A stretch of 64,000 bases of DNA from the NCBI GenBank assembly GCA_035471785.1, contig DATIPQ010000062.1:1-64000 (forward strand), in the 5' to 3' direction. Shown here piece by piece: positions 52,834-63,285 of the stretch (position 1 is the first letter of the stretch; each line of letters begins with the position of its first letter). Made by a program: the position numbers and the translations under genes. This DNA is from Acidobacteriota bacterium (GTDB taxonomy: Bacteria; Acidobacteriota; UBA6911; RPQK01; DATIPO01). A model generated the notes under the pieces. That model did no database searches, was not told the origin of the DNA, and was given only the letters and a program-made list of their open reading frames with translations.

Positions 52834-53151
52834 ATGATGAAGAAAGCATTCGTGTCGTTTGTGTTGCTGGCGGCGCTGTCGGGGCTGGTCTTCCCAGCCC
52901 AGGATGACGTCATGCGCATCCCTGGCGATGCCCGGCAGGTGGGTGAACTGCTCTCCGACACCTATTCCGGCGAGACCATCTTGCTGGTAAAGATCTCCAG
53001 CGAGATCGAGCTTGACGCCGCTCTCTGGGTTCAGGCCCGCGACGGATCCTGGGCCGAGCGGGTCGAGCCGGCTCACGTCTTCGGCAGCTACGTGGTCATT
53101 AAGAAGAAGCTCAAGAACGAGTACCTCATCGGGTCGCGGCTCTACCAGTGA
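52834..53151 (+). CDS. Small secreted hypothetical protein
   Basis: 105 residues. A clear signal peptide (MKKAFVSFVLLAALSGLVF) precedes a charged mature part (GDARQVGELLSDTYSGETIL, IVSSEIELDAALWV-like middle) with no recognised family. An AAGATGGAAGA sequence lies before the ATG. It is divergent from the PBP gene. Confidence 0.6.
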   Translation: MMKKAFVSFVLLAALSGLVFPAQDDVMRIPGDARQVGELLSDTYSGETILLVKISSEIELDAALWVQARDGSWAERVEPAHVFGSYVVIKKKLKNEYLIGSRLYQ

Positions 53152-53159
53152 TCTCCTCG

Positions 53160-53181
53160 AGGAGGGAGAAACAACCCTCCT
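53160..53181 (+). terminator. Possible weak terminator or hairpin after the small secreted gene
   Basis: AGGAGGG (53160-53166) pairs with CCCTCCT (53175-53181) around an 8-base loop, 9 bp past the stop codon. Only two Ts follow, so it is a weak terminator at best. It also overlaps the 12-bp palindrome CTCCTCGAGGAG. Confidence 0.3.
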
Positions 53182-53237
53182 TGGCCAGGGCTATGGACGG
53201 CAGGCCCTCCTGATTCCTCGCCGAGGCGCCGCTGGGT

Positions 53238-53735
53238 TCATTCCTCGGGCTCCTTTTCAAGCGTAGCCTGAGCTTTGTCATGGATGGTAGTGAGGCTGAG
53301 GATCTCGCAGTTGCGGACGCCTCGGGGAGTGCGGATGCGGACTTCGTCGTCGACCTGACAGCCCATCAGCGCCCGTCCGATGGGTGAGGTGGTGGAGACC
53401 TTGCCCTGGGCCACGTCGGATTCCTCGCTGGAAACCAGGTGGTAGGTGAATTCCTCTTCCCTGTCGATGTCGTAGAGAACCACCGTGGACCCATAAGAGG
53501 CCCGGTCGGTGGGGATCTTGTCCAAGTTGACCATGGAAAGCTTGGAGAGCCTCTGCTGCAACTGAGCCAGTTTGGCTTGGACGTAGCTCTGCCGTTCCTT
53601 GGCCGTTTGGTATTCGGCGTTTTCACGCAGGTCGCCCATTTCGATGGCCTTCTTCAAAGCCTTGGGCAACTCCTCTCGAAGTTCCTTCTCAAGAATCTTG
53701 ATTTCCTGCTTAAGTTTCTCTTGAACGTCTTTCAA
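53238..53735 (-). CDS. greA: Transcription elongation factor GreA
   Basis: 165 residues from the TTG at 53735, which overlaps the nuoN stop (TTGA); the frame is open further upstream but that is nuoN sequence. An N-terminal coiled coil includes PKALKKAIEMGDLRENAEYQ near 25-44 (with the conserved acidic tip) and the C-terminal FKBP-like domain includes EEFTYHLVSSEESDV near 92 and STTSPIGRALMGCQVDDEVR near 113. It rescues backtracked RNA polymerase by stimulating RNA cleavage. Position at the end of the nuo operon is unusual. Confidence 0.93.
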   Translation of the reverse strand: MKDVQEKLKQEIKILEKELREELPKALKKAIEMGDLRENAEYQTAKERQSYVQAKLAQLQQRLSKLSMVNLDKIPTDRASYGSTVVLYDIDREEEFTYHLVSSEESDVAQGKVSTTSPIGRALMGCQVDDEVRIRTPRGVRNCEILSLTTIHDKAQATLEKEPEE

Positions 53736-55154
53736 AACTGCACTGCTCCGTTCGCCAGCTCCAGGAGGGGAGCCGGATAGAGTCCCAGGAAGAGCGTTCC
53801 CAAAACCAGCAGAAGGATGATGGCCCTGAGGCTGGTTGTCAGTTCCACGCTGAGGGGCTGGGAGGAGCCTTCCTGCATAAACATGACTACGATGACTCGT
53901 AGATAGTAGTAGAGACCGATGGCCGAAGTGATGACCGCAATCACCACCAGCCAGTAAAGCTGTTGTTGGATGGCCGCCGAAAAGAGAAAGAACTTGCCCA
54001 TGAATCCGGCGGTGGCGGGAATGCCCGCCATGGATATGAGGAAAATAGAAAGGGAAAGGGTCAGAAAAGGGGCTTTGAAGCCGATTCCTTTGAAGTCTTC
54101 CAGGTCGATGCCTGCTTCGCCCTTCAAGCTGATGACCTGGATGATGACGAAGGCTCCGATGGTCATCAGCGCGTAGGCCGACAGGTAGTAGAGGATGCCC
54201 TGGGCGCCCAGTTGGTTGTGGGCCGCCACGCCCACCAGAATGTAACCGGCGTGGGCCACTGAGGAATAGGCCAGCAGCCGCTTCAGGTTGCGTTGCGAAA
54301 TGGCCGCCACGTTGCCGATGGCCATGGTCAGGACGGCTCCCATCCACAAGGCGTCCACCCAGTACTCGTTGATCTCGGGCGTCACTTGCTGAAAGATGCG
54401 CAGCAGAGCGATGAAGGCGGCGGCCTTCGATCCCACCGCCAGGTGGGAAGTGACGGGCAGGGGCGCTCCCTGGTAGACGTCGGGAGCCCAGACGTGAAAG
54501 GGCGCCATGGCCACCTTGAATCCGAATCCCACCAGCAGCAGTCCCACGCCCAGGTAGAGGGTGCCGTCGAAGGTCCCCTGGGAGATGAAGGCGGCGATTT
54601 CGGGATAGCGGGTCGAGCCCGCCTGGCCGTAGAGGAAGGCGATTCCGTAGAGCATGAAGCTGGTGGAGAAGGCCCCCAGGATGAAATATTTCCAGGCCGA
54701 TTCCGCCGACTTGACGTCCGCCTTCTGGCGCATTCCGGCCAGCACGTAGGTGGCGATGGAGAGGGTTTCCAATCCCAGGAAGGTCATGATCAGGTCGGAA
54801 CTGGAAGCCATGAAACACATGCCCACGGTGGCGAAGAGCAGCAGGCAGAAGAACTCTCCCTGCAGGATGCCCTCGCGCCGCAGGTAGGGTATGGCGGAAG
54901 CGGCGATGAGCCCGCTCACCAGCAGCAGCAGCAGGCGCGTCACAGTGCCGAACTCGTCCTGCACGATCATTCCGGAGAAGGCCGCACCGGAGGAGGTCCC
55001 CAGTTGCCATCCCGCCGCCGCCAAGGCAGCGGCGATGCCGCCGACCGAGAGCCATCCCAGCCTCTTCTGGCCATCCTTCCGGACGGAGGGGACCAGCAGC
55101 ATGACCAGGATGCCGGTCAGGCTCAGAATGATCTCAGGGAGAATCGCTGCGTAA

Positions 55155-55165
<11 letters not shown>
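53732..55165 (-). CDS. nuoN: NADH-quinone oxidoreductase subunit N
   Basis: 477 residues, about 14 transmembrane helices (AILPEIILSLTGILVMLLVP at the start), antiporter-like core with LSTHGIA-type helices such as WKYFILGAFSTSFMLYGIAF near 145 and RNLKRLLAYSSVAHAGYILV near 285. NuoN is one of the three proton-pumping subunits of complex I. It overlaps nuoM by 11 bp and greA by 4 bp. Confidence 0.95.
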
Positions 55166-56684
<1,519 letters not shown>

Positions 56685-56688
56685 AAGC

Positions 56689-58680
56689 TCACGAGGTGAA
56701 ATAGAAGACGAAAATCAGCACGGTGCCGAAAAGCACCCAGGCGGCGTAGCTGCGCACGTAGCCGGTCTGCATGCGACGCGCCATCTGGCTGAAGATCTGC
56801 ACCAGGGCGGCCGTTCCGTTGACCAGCCCGTCAATGATGGAGGCGTCCATGAGCCGCCACAGGATGTTGCGCGAAATCCACTGCAGGGGATGGACGAAGA
56901 GGGCGTCGTATAGCTCGTCCACCAGAAACTTGTTGCGCATGAGTTGATAAGCTCCGGCGAAGCGGGTGGATACCCGTTGCGGCAGCTCGGGATCTCGGAT
57001 GTAAGACCAGTAGGCCACCAGAAATCCCACCAATCCCAGGGCCACCGCCAAGCCGGCCAAGGTCAACTCCATGGCGGTATGGTCGCCGTGATGCTCGCCC
57101 GCCGCGGCCAACGAGTACTTGTACTGGAAGGACGGCTCCAGGAAGTGATGCAACTGGTTGGTCTCAGCCAGCCAGGGCGGCAGGCCCACCCATCCGCCTA
57201 TGAAGGAAAGCACGGCCAGCAGCACCAGCGGAAGCAGCACCACCATGCCGGGTTCCTTGGGTTTGGCATCGTGATGGGCTTGCTTCTCGGGTCCTTGGGC
57301 GTGATGGTCGTCATCGCCGTGATGCTCGCCCATCTCGATGCGTTCCGAACCGTGGAAGCAAAGAAACATGAGGCGGAACATGTAAAAGGACGTCAATCCG
57401 GCAACCAGGGCCCCGACCGCGTAGAAGGCCGGTCCGCCGTAGGGACTGGAGAAAGCTTCCCAAAGGATCTCGTCCTTGGAGAAGAAGCCCGAGAGAAAGG
57501 GGAATCCGGCAATGGCCAGAGTGGCGATGCCCATGGTGGCCCAGGTCCAGGGCAGGTACTTGCGCAGCCCTCCCATCTTGAAAAGGTCCTGCTGGTGATG
57601 CATGGCCAGGATGACGCTTCCTGAGCCCAAAAAGAGCAGAGCCTTAAAGAAGGCGTGGGTCATGAGATGAAATATGCCAGCCGTGTAGGCGCCTACTCCG
57701 CAGGCCAGAAACATGTAGCCGAGCTGGCTGACGGTGGAATAGGCCAGGACTTTCTTGATGTCGCGCTGGGCTACCGCGATCAGTGCCGAGAGCAGGGCCG
57801 TGGCCAGGGCCACCACCGCCACGATCAGCAGGGTGTCGGGGGCCCGGCTGTAGAGGGCCGAGGAGCGGGCGATCATGTAGACGCCGGCCGTAACCATGGT
57901 GGCGGCGTGGATGAGGGCGCTGACCGGGGTCGGGCCGGCCATGGCGTCGGGCAGCCAGGTGAAGAGCGGAATCTGGGCGCTTTTGCCGGTGGCGCCGACG
58001 AAAAAGAGCAGGGTGATCAGGGAAAGAACGCCGAAGCCGCTTTCGGGCGAAAGGGCCGACACGCTCTCGAAGACGTCCAGGTAAGCCAGGGTTCCGAATT
58101 CGCTGAAGAGCAGGAACATGCCCAGCAGGAAGCCGAAATCGCCGATGCGGTTGACGATGAAGGCTTTCTTGGCGGCATCCCCGGCGAAGCGCTCCTTGAA
58201 GTAATAGCCGATGAGCAGGTAAGAACACAGTCCCACGCCTTCCCAGCCCACGAACATGAGCAGGTAGTTGTCGGCCAGCACCAGCACGCTCATCATGAAG
58301 ATGAAGAGGTTGAGATAGGCGAAGTAGCGGTAGTATCCGTCCTCTCCCTGCATGTATCCCATGGAATACAGGTGAATGAGGAAGCCCACTCCCGTGACCA
58401 CCAGGATCATGAGGGAGGAAAGGGGATCGAAGAGGAAGGAAGCGCTGGAGGCGAAGTCTCCGGCTTGAATCCAGGTAAAGGCCTCGACCACGCGGACGCG
58501 CTGCTCCGGCGACAGTCCCAGCAGCTCGAAGAAGCTGGCCGCCGCCACCAGGAAGGAGGCAAAGACGGCCGAGCAGGCGATGGCGCCCACCGCCCGCTCC
58601 GGCAGCCGCTTGCCCGCCAGTCCGCAGATGGCGGCTCCCAGCAGGGGGAAGAGCAGCAATATGGGAAAGCTATCCAGCAT
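56689..58680 (-). CDS. nuoL: NADH-quinone oxidoreductase subunit L
   Basis: 663 residues. Core antiporter motifs are LMFVGWEGVGLCSYLLIGYY near 135, PLFTWLPDAMAGPTPVSALI near 238 and RDIKKVLAYSTVSQLGYMFL near 310. A long C-terminal lateral helix region follows, as in NuoL generally. An unusual His-rich stretch, EHHGDDDHHAQGPEKQAHHD, lies near 450 in a loop; NuoL of many bacteria has a His-rich loop, of unknown role. It starts 3 bp after nuoK. Confidence 0.96.
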   Translation of the reverse strand: MLDSFPILLLFPLLGAAICGLAGKRLPERAVGAIACSAVFASFLVAAASFFELLGLSPEQRVRVVEAFTWIQAGDFASSASFLFDPLSSLMILVVTGVGFLIHLYSMGYMQGEDGYYRYFAYLNLFIFMMSVLVLADNYLLMFVGWEGVGLCSYLLIGYYFKERFAGDAAKKAFIVNRIGDFGFLLGMFLLFSEFGTLAYLDVFESVSALSPESGFGVLSLITLLFFVGATGKSAQIPLFTWLPDAMAGPTPVSALIHAATMVTAGVYMIARSSALYSRAPDTLLIVAVVALATALLSALIAVAQRDIKKVLAYSTVSQLGYMFLACGVGAYTAGIFHLMTHAFFKALLFLGSGSVILAMHHQQDLFKMGGLRKYLPWTWATMGIATLAIAGFPFLSGFFSKDEILWEAFSSPYGGPAFYAVGALVAGLTSFYMFRLMFLCFHGSERIEMGEHHGDDDHHAQGPEKQAHHDAKPKEPGMVVLLPLVLLAVLSFIGGWVGLPPWLAETNQLHHFLEPSFQYKYSLAAAGEHHGDHTAMELTLAGLAVALGLVGFLVAYWSYIRDPELPQRVSTRFAGAYQLMRNKFLVDELYDALFVHPLQWISRNILWRLMDASIIDGLVNGTAALVQIFSQMARRMQTGYVRSYAAWVLFGTVLIFVFYFTS

Positions 58681-58683
58681 GGG

Positions 58684-58992
58684 TCACCATTTCATATTGT
58701 CGATGGAGTCGACATCCAGCGTGCCTTGGCGTTTGCGCAGCACCACGATAATGGCCAGCCCCACCGAGGCTTCGGCGGCGGCCACCACCATGACGAAGAT
58801 GACGAAGATCTGGCCGTCCACCTGCTGCAGGCTGCGGGAGTAGGCGATCAGGGTCAGGTTCACGGCGTTGAGCATGATCTCGACGCACATGAACATGGTG
58901 ATGGCGTTGCGTCTGAAGAGGACGCCGAACGATCCGATGGAAAAGAGCACCGCTCCCAGAATCAAATAATGTGCTGTCGGAACCATAGCCAA
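58684..58992 (-). CDS. nuoK: NADH-quinone oxidoreductase subunit K
   Basis: 102 residues with three transmembrane helices; HYLILGAVLFSIGSFGVLFR near 9 and MFMCVEIMLNAVNLTLIAYS near 34 (conserved Glu in TM2) are diagnostic, and FVMVVAAAEASVGLAIIVVL carries the TM3 Glu. TTG 58992 is used because AAGGA lies five bases upstream; ATG 58986 is also possible. It begins at the end of nuoJ. Confidence 0.95.
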   Translation of the reverse strand: MAMVPTAHYLILGAVLFSIGSFGVLFRRNAITMFMCVEIMLNAVNLTLIAYSRSLQQVDGQIFVIFVMVVAAAEASVGLAIIVVLRKRQGTLDVDSIDNMKW

Positions 58993-58993
58993 G

Positions 58994-59488
58994 TCAGTCC
59001 TTTTGCCGTTTGGCCAGCACGATGGCGCCGATGACGGCCACCAGGATGAGTATCGATGTCAGCTCAAAGGGGAGCAGGTAGTCGCGGAACAGTAAGCGGG
59101 CCACTTCATGCAGCGACCCTCTCTCTCCCAGGCCTCCCGCCGGCCCCCCCGTTCTCAGCGTGCGGATGAGGGCATAGGCCACGAAAACAACCATGGGACT
59201 GGCCGCGATCAGGATGGCGCCCTGACGTTTGGCGCGGAAGATCTCGGTCTTGGGATCGAGCAGCATGATGACGAAGAGAAAGAGCACCATGATGGCGCCC
59301 GCGTAGACGATGATCTGGACGGCGCCGATGAAGTAGGCTCCCAACTGAATGAAGAGGGCCGCGATGGCTCCGAAACAGATGATCAAAGCCAGGGCGCTGT
59401 AGACGGCGCGGCGCTGAAAAACGACGGCCAGGGCCGATCCCACAGCCAACGCCGCCAATAAGTAAAAAACGATCAGTTCCACGAGCAA
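58994..59488 (-). CDS. nuoJ: NADH-quinone oxidoreductase subunit J
   Basis: 164 residues, five transmembrane helices. The NuoJ signature is FIQLGAYFIGAVQIIVYAGA near 45, followed by IMVLFLFVIMLLDPKTE. It belongs to the membrane arm of complex I. It is the first gene of this nuo block: nuoA-I are not next to it; a 231-bp spacer and a toxin-antitoxin pair come upstream. Confidence 0.94.
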   Translation of the reverse strand: MLVELIVFYLLAALAVGSALAVVFQRRAVYSALALIICFGAIAALFIQLGAYFIGAVQIIVYAGAIMVLFLFVIMLLDPKTEIFRAKRQGAILIAASPMVVFVAYALIRTLRTGGPAGGLGERGSLHEVARLLFRDYLLPFELTSILILVAVIGAIVLAKRQKD

Positions 59489-59719
59489 AACCCTTGTAAC
59501 AAGCGGCTTTTAGCCATCCTCCCCAAGAAGCTCGAATCTTAGTGGATGGCCCTGTTCGTGTCAAGCACCGCTACCCTCCCGGCCGCTGCTTCTGAGACGC
59601 CTCCTGCCAGTGCAGTTCGAGGGTGGAGACGCGGCGTCCGCGGGCGGCCCGTATGGCGTGGTTTTGGCCGAGTGCACCCCGATGACTACCGGCTCGCCGG
59701 GACATTTCTTTTCCAATTC
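59489..59719. other. Spacer with a possible thioredoxin-like remnant
   Basis: Just past the vapC stop, the minus strand reads ELEKKCPGEPVVIGVHSAKT, which resembles the N-terminal part of thioredoxin-fold NHL-type proteins (KYxGEPVVVIGVHSAKF). It then loses sense and meets a stop. This might be a short remnant of a lost gene. Evidence is limited to about 20 residues. Confidence 0.25.
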
Positions 59720-60112
59720 TCAGAACATCTCCACCTTGACCTGGACGCCAGGCGCGCTCGCCAGCCTGATGTCTCCGGTCAGCAAAGTCGCGCCCAGGAC
59801 TTCGGCTAGGCTGACATAGGCGGCGTCATATGCAGTCAGATTATGACGCAACTCCCAGATGCGAGGCAGGTAAAGCTCATGAGGATGCCGCTCTAAGTCG
59901 AGCTGGCGCAGGTGTTCCAGGGCCAGTCTTCCGCGCTGGGCGGTTATCGTGTCGTTGAAGGCACAGCGCCTGATCGTCTGGGCCACCTCAAGATCAACAA
60001 GGTGGGGGGCATGGAGGGATATATCGGTCGAAGTTATGCGATCCGCTACTTGACGGCCTCTGCGGGTAGCGAGCAGCAGCTCAATCAAGACCGAAGCATC
60101 AAGTACGATCAC
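59720..60112 (-). CDS. PIN domain toxin, VapC-like
   Basis: 130 residues. PIN residues: MIVLDASVLIELLLATRRGR (first Asp D5), HAPHLVDLEVAQTIRR near 36 (Glu), NLTAYDAAYVSLAEVLGATL near 91 (Asp) and LLTGDIRLA near 111 (Asp), the four acidic ligands of a Mg2+-dependent RNase. VapC toxins cut tRNA or rRNA when the antitoxin is lost. Its start overlaps the antitoxin stop by four bases. Confidence 0.92.
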   Translation of the reverse strand: MIVLDASVLIELLLATRRGRQVADRITSTDISLHAPHLVDLEVAQTIRRCAFNDTITAQRGRLALEHLRQLDLERHPHELYLPRIWELRHNLTAYDAAYVSLAEVLGATLLTGDIRLASAPGVQVKVEMF

Positions 60113-60339
60113 CGCCGGTCCCGCTCTTCGCGAACCATATCAGCCGCCGAAGGCGAGAGTTCTAGCTCGGGGAGACTTTTAAGACGCTCCAGGATTTCGG
60201 CGCGGGTAGGCCGCTCAAGCGACTTGCGCAGCTCACGCATTATGAACTCAGACATCGACATGCCTGCCAAAGCTGCTCTGGCCTTGACTCGCTTATGCAG
60301 TTCGTCGGGTACATTTCGGATCTGAATCATGCTGCTCAT
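60109..60339 (-). CDS. Ribbon-helix-helix antitoxin, FitA/VapB-like
   Basis: 76 residues. N-terminal RHH motif: IQIRNVPDELHKRVKARAAL then AGMSMSEFIMRELRKS, at about 5-40, the FitA/VapB pattern. The C-terminal part (LPELELSPSAADMVREERDR) would wrap the toxin. It is upstream of vapC as usual and probably represses the pair. Confidence 0.9.
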   Translation of the reverse strand: MSSMIQIRNVPDELHKRVKARAALAGMSMSEFIMRELRKSLERPTRAEILERLKSLPELELSPSAADMVREERDRR

Positions 60340-60370
60340 GTGGACAGCATACTTTCATCACTTTTTCATG

Positions 60371-61261
60371 TCAAGCGGTCTGGTCCTCGTCTTGGCTGAG
60401 GAGGTCGAGGAAGGCTTTGGAGGCGCGGCTGAGGGTGCGCTTTTTGGGGTAGACCAGGCGGATCTTGCGCTCCACCTGGATTTCCTTGACGCCGACTTCG
60501 CGCAGCGTGCCCTGCTCGATTTCATGTTCTACGCACATGCGGGGCAGGAAAGACACGCCTTCGTCGCGCTGGATCAGCTTGTGGATGGCTTCCACCGTGG
60601 GCATCTCGATGTCCATATTGAGCGGAACGCGCTTTTCCTGGAACTTTTGCAGCACCACCCGCCGGTAGGGAGAGACGACGTTGTGGGCAATGAAAGTCTC
60701 CATTCCCAGTTCCTGAATCGAGACTTCCTTTTGCGAGGCCAGGCGGTGGCGGGGCGAACAGATGAAGCTGAGGTGATCGGTGAAGATGATCTGGCTGACG
60801 ATCTGCTTCTGCACAGGACGGTAAGAAATCACCCCCAGTTCGAGTTCGCCCCCCAGGAGCATGTCGGGAATGCGCGAGGACTGACAGCGCAGCACCTGCA
60901 CCCTGACCTTGGGGTAGAGCTTGCGGAAGCGGCTCAGGTGCTGCAGCAGGTAGAGGGTGGAGGACTCGTTGGCACCGATGGTCAGGCGTCCCGCCGAGAG
61001 ATCGCGCAATTCGGTGAGGGCGTTGTTGAGGTCGCGCTCCACCGTGCGGGCCCGCTTGGCGTAGTCGAGCACGGTGCGTCCGGCGTCGGTCAGCAGCAGT
61101 TCGCGGCTGGAGCGGTCGATCAGAGTCTCGCCCACTTCCTCCTCCAGCCGCCGCACGGCCAAGGAGACGGCCGGCTGGGTGCGGAGCAGGCGCTCGGAAG
61201 CGCGGGAAAAGCTGCCTTCTTCCACCACCGTCAAGAAAACTCGTAAAGCTTGATAATCCAT
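60371..61261 (-). CDS. LysR family transcriptional regulator
   Basis: 296 residues. An N-terminal winged HTH (ALRVFLTVVEEGSFSRASER at 5-24, then QPAVSLAVRRLEEEVGETLI) precedes a substrate-binding domain (GRLTIGANESSTLYLLQHLS near 90, RCQSSRIPDMLLGGELELGV). It is divergent from ilvB across a 295-bp spacer containing LysR-type half-sites, so it likely controls ilvBN and its own gene. The effector is unknown. Relatives include CysL/YwfK/CbbR-type regulators. Confidence 0.92.
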   Translation of the reverse strand: MDYQALRVFLTVVEEGSFSRASERLLRTQPAVSLAVRRLEEEVGETLIDRSSRELLLTDAGRTVLDYAKRARTVERDLNNALTELRDLSAGRLTIGANESSTLYLLQHLSRFRKLYPKVRVQVLRCQSSRIPDMLLGGELELGVISYRPVQKQIVSQIIFTDHLSFICSPRHRLASQKEVSIQELGMETFIAHNVVSPYRRVVLQKFQEKRVPLNMDIEMPTVEAIHKLIQRDEGVSFLPRMCVEHEIEQGTLREVGVKEIQVERKIRLVYPKKRTLSRASKAFLDLLSQDEDQTA

Positions 61262-61556
61262 GCCGGGGACTATTTATAAACCGACAGGCCTCTATTTGCA
61301 AGGCTTATGGAATAAATATCATAAATAAACATAAGAAAAATTATAAATTGGACATATGAAGCGCCCTGGGGCATAGTGCCCTTTGCCGCCGGGCCAGCCC
61401 GCCCCAATCGACACTGTTTAGCGGGTAACGCATTAGGGCCGCCACAAGCCCAAGGCGGTCTGATGTGCGGGCTCGGTTGCTAGGTTCCGCGCGCTTCTCG
61501 GCTTTCCTTGTCGGCCGAGACGGCGCGCGGCTCCAGGCAACGGAGGGGTAACGACC
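61262..61556 (+). promoter_or_regulatory. Divergent LysR/ilvB control region with operator-like sites and leader hairpin
   Basis: A markedly AT-rich island at 61273-61350 contains TTATG (61305-61309) and CATAA (61320-61324) as an inverted pair spaced by 10 bases. A further CATAAG lies at 61330-61335 opposite CTTATG at 61304-61309, the half-site pattern of LysR-type regulators. Closer to ilvB is a strong hairpin, CCGCGCGC (61487-61494) with GCGCGCGG (61523-61530) and inner stem CTCGGC/GCCGAG. The ribosome site GGAGGGG follows at about 61542. A weaker GGGCCGCC/GGCGGTC pair is at about 61436-61460. No branched-chain-rich leader peptide is seen. Confidence 0.55.
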
Positions 61557-63281
61557 ATGAGCCAAAAGACGGGAGCCCAGATCATCTGGGAATGCTTGCT
61601 GAAGGAGCAGGTGGAGACCGTCTTCGGCTATCCCGGCGGCGCTATTCTTCCGGCCTACGACGCCCTGACCCAATACCGCATCCGCCACGTGCTGGTGCGT
61701 CACGAGCAGGGCGCAGCCCACATGGCGGACGGGTATGCCCGGGCCTCGGGCAAGGTGGGCGTTGCCTTGGCCACCTCCGGACCCGGGGCCACCAACCTGG
61801 TGACGGGAATCGCCACGGCCATGATGGACTCTTCGCCCGTGGTGTGCATCACCGGACAGGTGCCCGGCCCGGTCATCGGACGCGACGCCTTCCAGGAATG
61901 CGACGTCACCGGCATTACCCTTCCCATCACCAAGCATAATTACCTGGTGACCCGCGCCCAGCACATCGCTCCCACGATTAAGGAGGCCTTCCACCTGGCG
62001 CGCAGCGGACGTCCCGGCCCCGTGCTGGTCGACATCACCAAAGATGCCCAGCAAGAGAGCGCCGACTTCGATTGGGACGACATCGAAGTCCGCCTGCCGG
62101 GAGCCCGCCCCGCCTCGGGAGTCCTCCCGGACGAACTGCAGCAGGCCGTCGAGTTGATCAACGCCGCTCAGAAACCCCTGATTCTGGCTGGACAAGGCGT
62201 TATTCAATCGGGATCGACCGAGGGCTTGCTGCAGTTTGTCGACAAAACCTCCATTCCCGTCTCCTGCACCCTGCTGGGGTTGGGCGGCTTTCCCGCCTCT
62301 CATCCCCTCAACCTGGGAATGATGGGGATGCATGGGGAGTCCTGGGTCAACCACGCCATCCAGCAAGCCGACCTGCTGCTGGCCTTCGGCATGCGCTTCG
62401 ACGACAGGGTGACGGGCAATCCGGCCACATACGCCACCGCAGCCAAGAAGATCCACGTCGATATCGACCGCGCCGAAATCAACAAGAACGTGCAGGTGGA
62501 TCTAGGCATCGTCGGCGACCTGCGCGACACGCTGCTGCAACTGAACGAAGCGGTCGACGAATGCTCTCACCGCCAGTGGAATGCCGACATCGAGGAGATG
62601 AAAGGCGACTCGGCGGTTCGCGACATCCAGACCCTGCCCGACAACGGACGCCTTTACGCCGCCCATGTCATCAACGACATTTGGAACTTGACCGATGGCA
62701 AAGCCATGGTGGTGACCGACGTGGGACAGCACCAGATGTGGGAGGCTCAGTACTACAAGCACGAGTTTCCCCGCCAGCTCATCACCTCGGGCGGACTGGG
62801 CACCATGGGATTCGCCCTGCCCGCCGCCATCGGGGCCCGCATGGCCTGTCCCGAAGGAGAAATCTGGGTGGTGTGCGGCGACGGCGGATTCCAGATGACG
62901 GCCTGCGAACTCTCGACTTGCGCCCAGGAGGAGCTCGACATCAACGTGGCCATCATCAACAACGGTTATCTGGGCATGGTGCGCCAGTGGCAGGAGTTCT
63001 TCTACGAGAAACGCTACAGTGCCACGCCCCTGCGCAATCCCGATTTCTGCCTCCTGGCCCAGGCCCACGGACTTCAGACCTTGCAGGCCAGAACCCGCAG
63101 CCAGGCCAGAGAGTCCATCGCCAAGGCCCGCCGCACCCAAGGTACGGTGGTGGTCGACTTCCGGGTCGAGCAAGAGGACAGCGTTTATCCCATGGTTCCG
63201 GCGGGCAATTGCCTGCACGACATGATCAGGCGTCCGCTGGAGGAGAATCCGCTGGTGGAGACGGCCCAATCCCGATGGTGA
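61557..63281 (+). CDS. ilvB: Acetolactate synthase large subunit
   Basis: 574 residues, full length. Motifs: FGYPGGAILPAYDALTQYRI near residue 23, RHEQGAAHMADGYARASGKV near 48 (with the catalytic Glu), FGMRFDDRVTGNPATYA near 278, and the ThDP motif GDGGFQMTACELST...NNGYLGMVRQWQ near 439-480. It condenses pyruvate (or pyruvate with 2-oxobutyrate) as the first step of valine, isoleucine and leucine synthesis. Four bases separate it from ilvN. Confidence 0.96.
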   Translation: MSQKTGAQIIWECLLKEQVETVFGYPGGAILPAYDALTQYRIRHVLVRHEQGAAHMADGYARASGKVGVALATSGPGATNLVTGIATAMMDSSPVVCITGQVPGPVIGRDAFQECDVTGITLPITKHNYLVTRAQHIAPTIKEAFHLARSGRPGPVLVDITKDAQQESADFDWDDIEVRLPGARPASGVLPDELQQAVELINAAQKPLILAGQGVIQSGSTEGLLQFVDKTSIPVSCTLLGLGGFPASHPLNLGMMGMHGESWVNHAIQQADLLLAFGMRFDDRVTGNPATYATAAKKIHVDIDRAEINKNVQVDLGIVGDLRDTLLQLNEAVDECSHRQWNADIEEMKGDSAVRDIQTLPDNGRLYAAHVINDIWNLTDGKAMVVTDVGQHQMWEAQYYKHEFPRQLITSGGLGTMGFALPAAIGARMACPEGEIWVVCGDGGFQMTACELSTCAQEELDINVAIINNGYLGMVRQWQEFFYEKRYSATPLRNPDFCLLAQAHGLQTLQARTRSQARESIAKARRTQGTVVVDFRVEQEDSVYPMVPAGNCLHDMIRRPLEENPLVETAQSRW

Positions 63282-63285
63282 TGCT

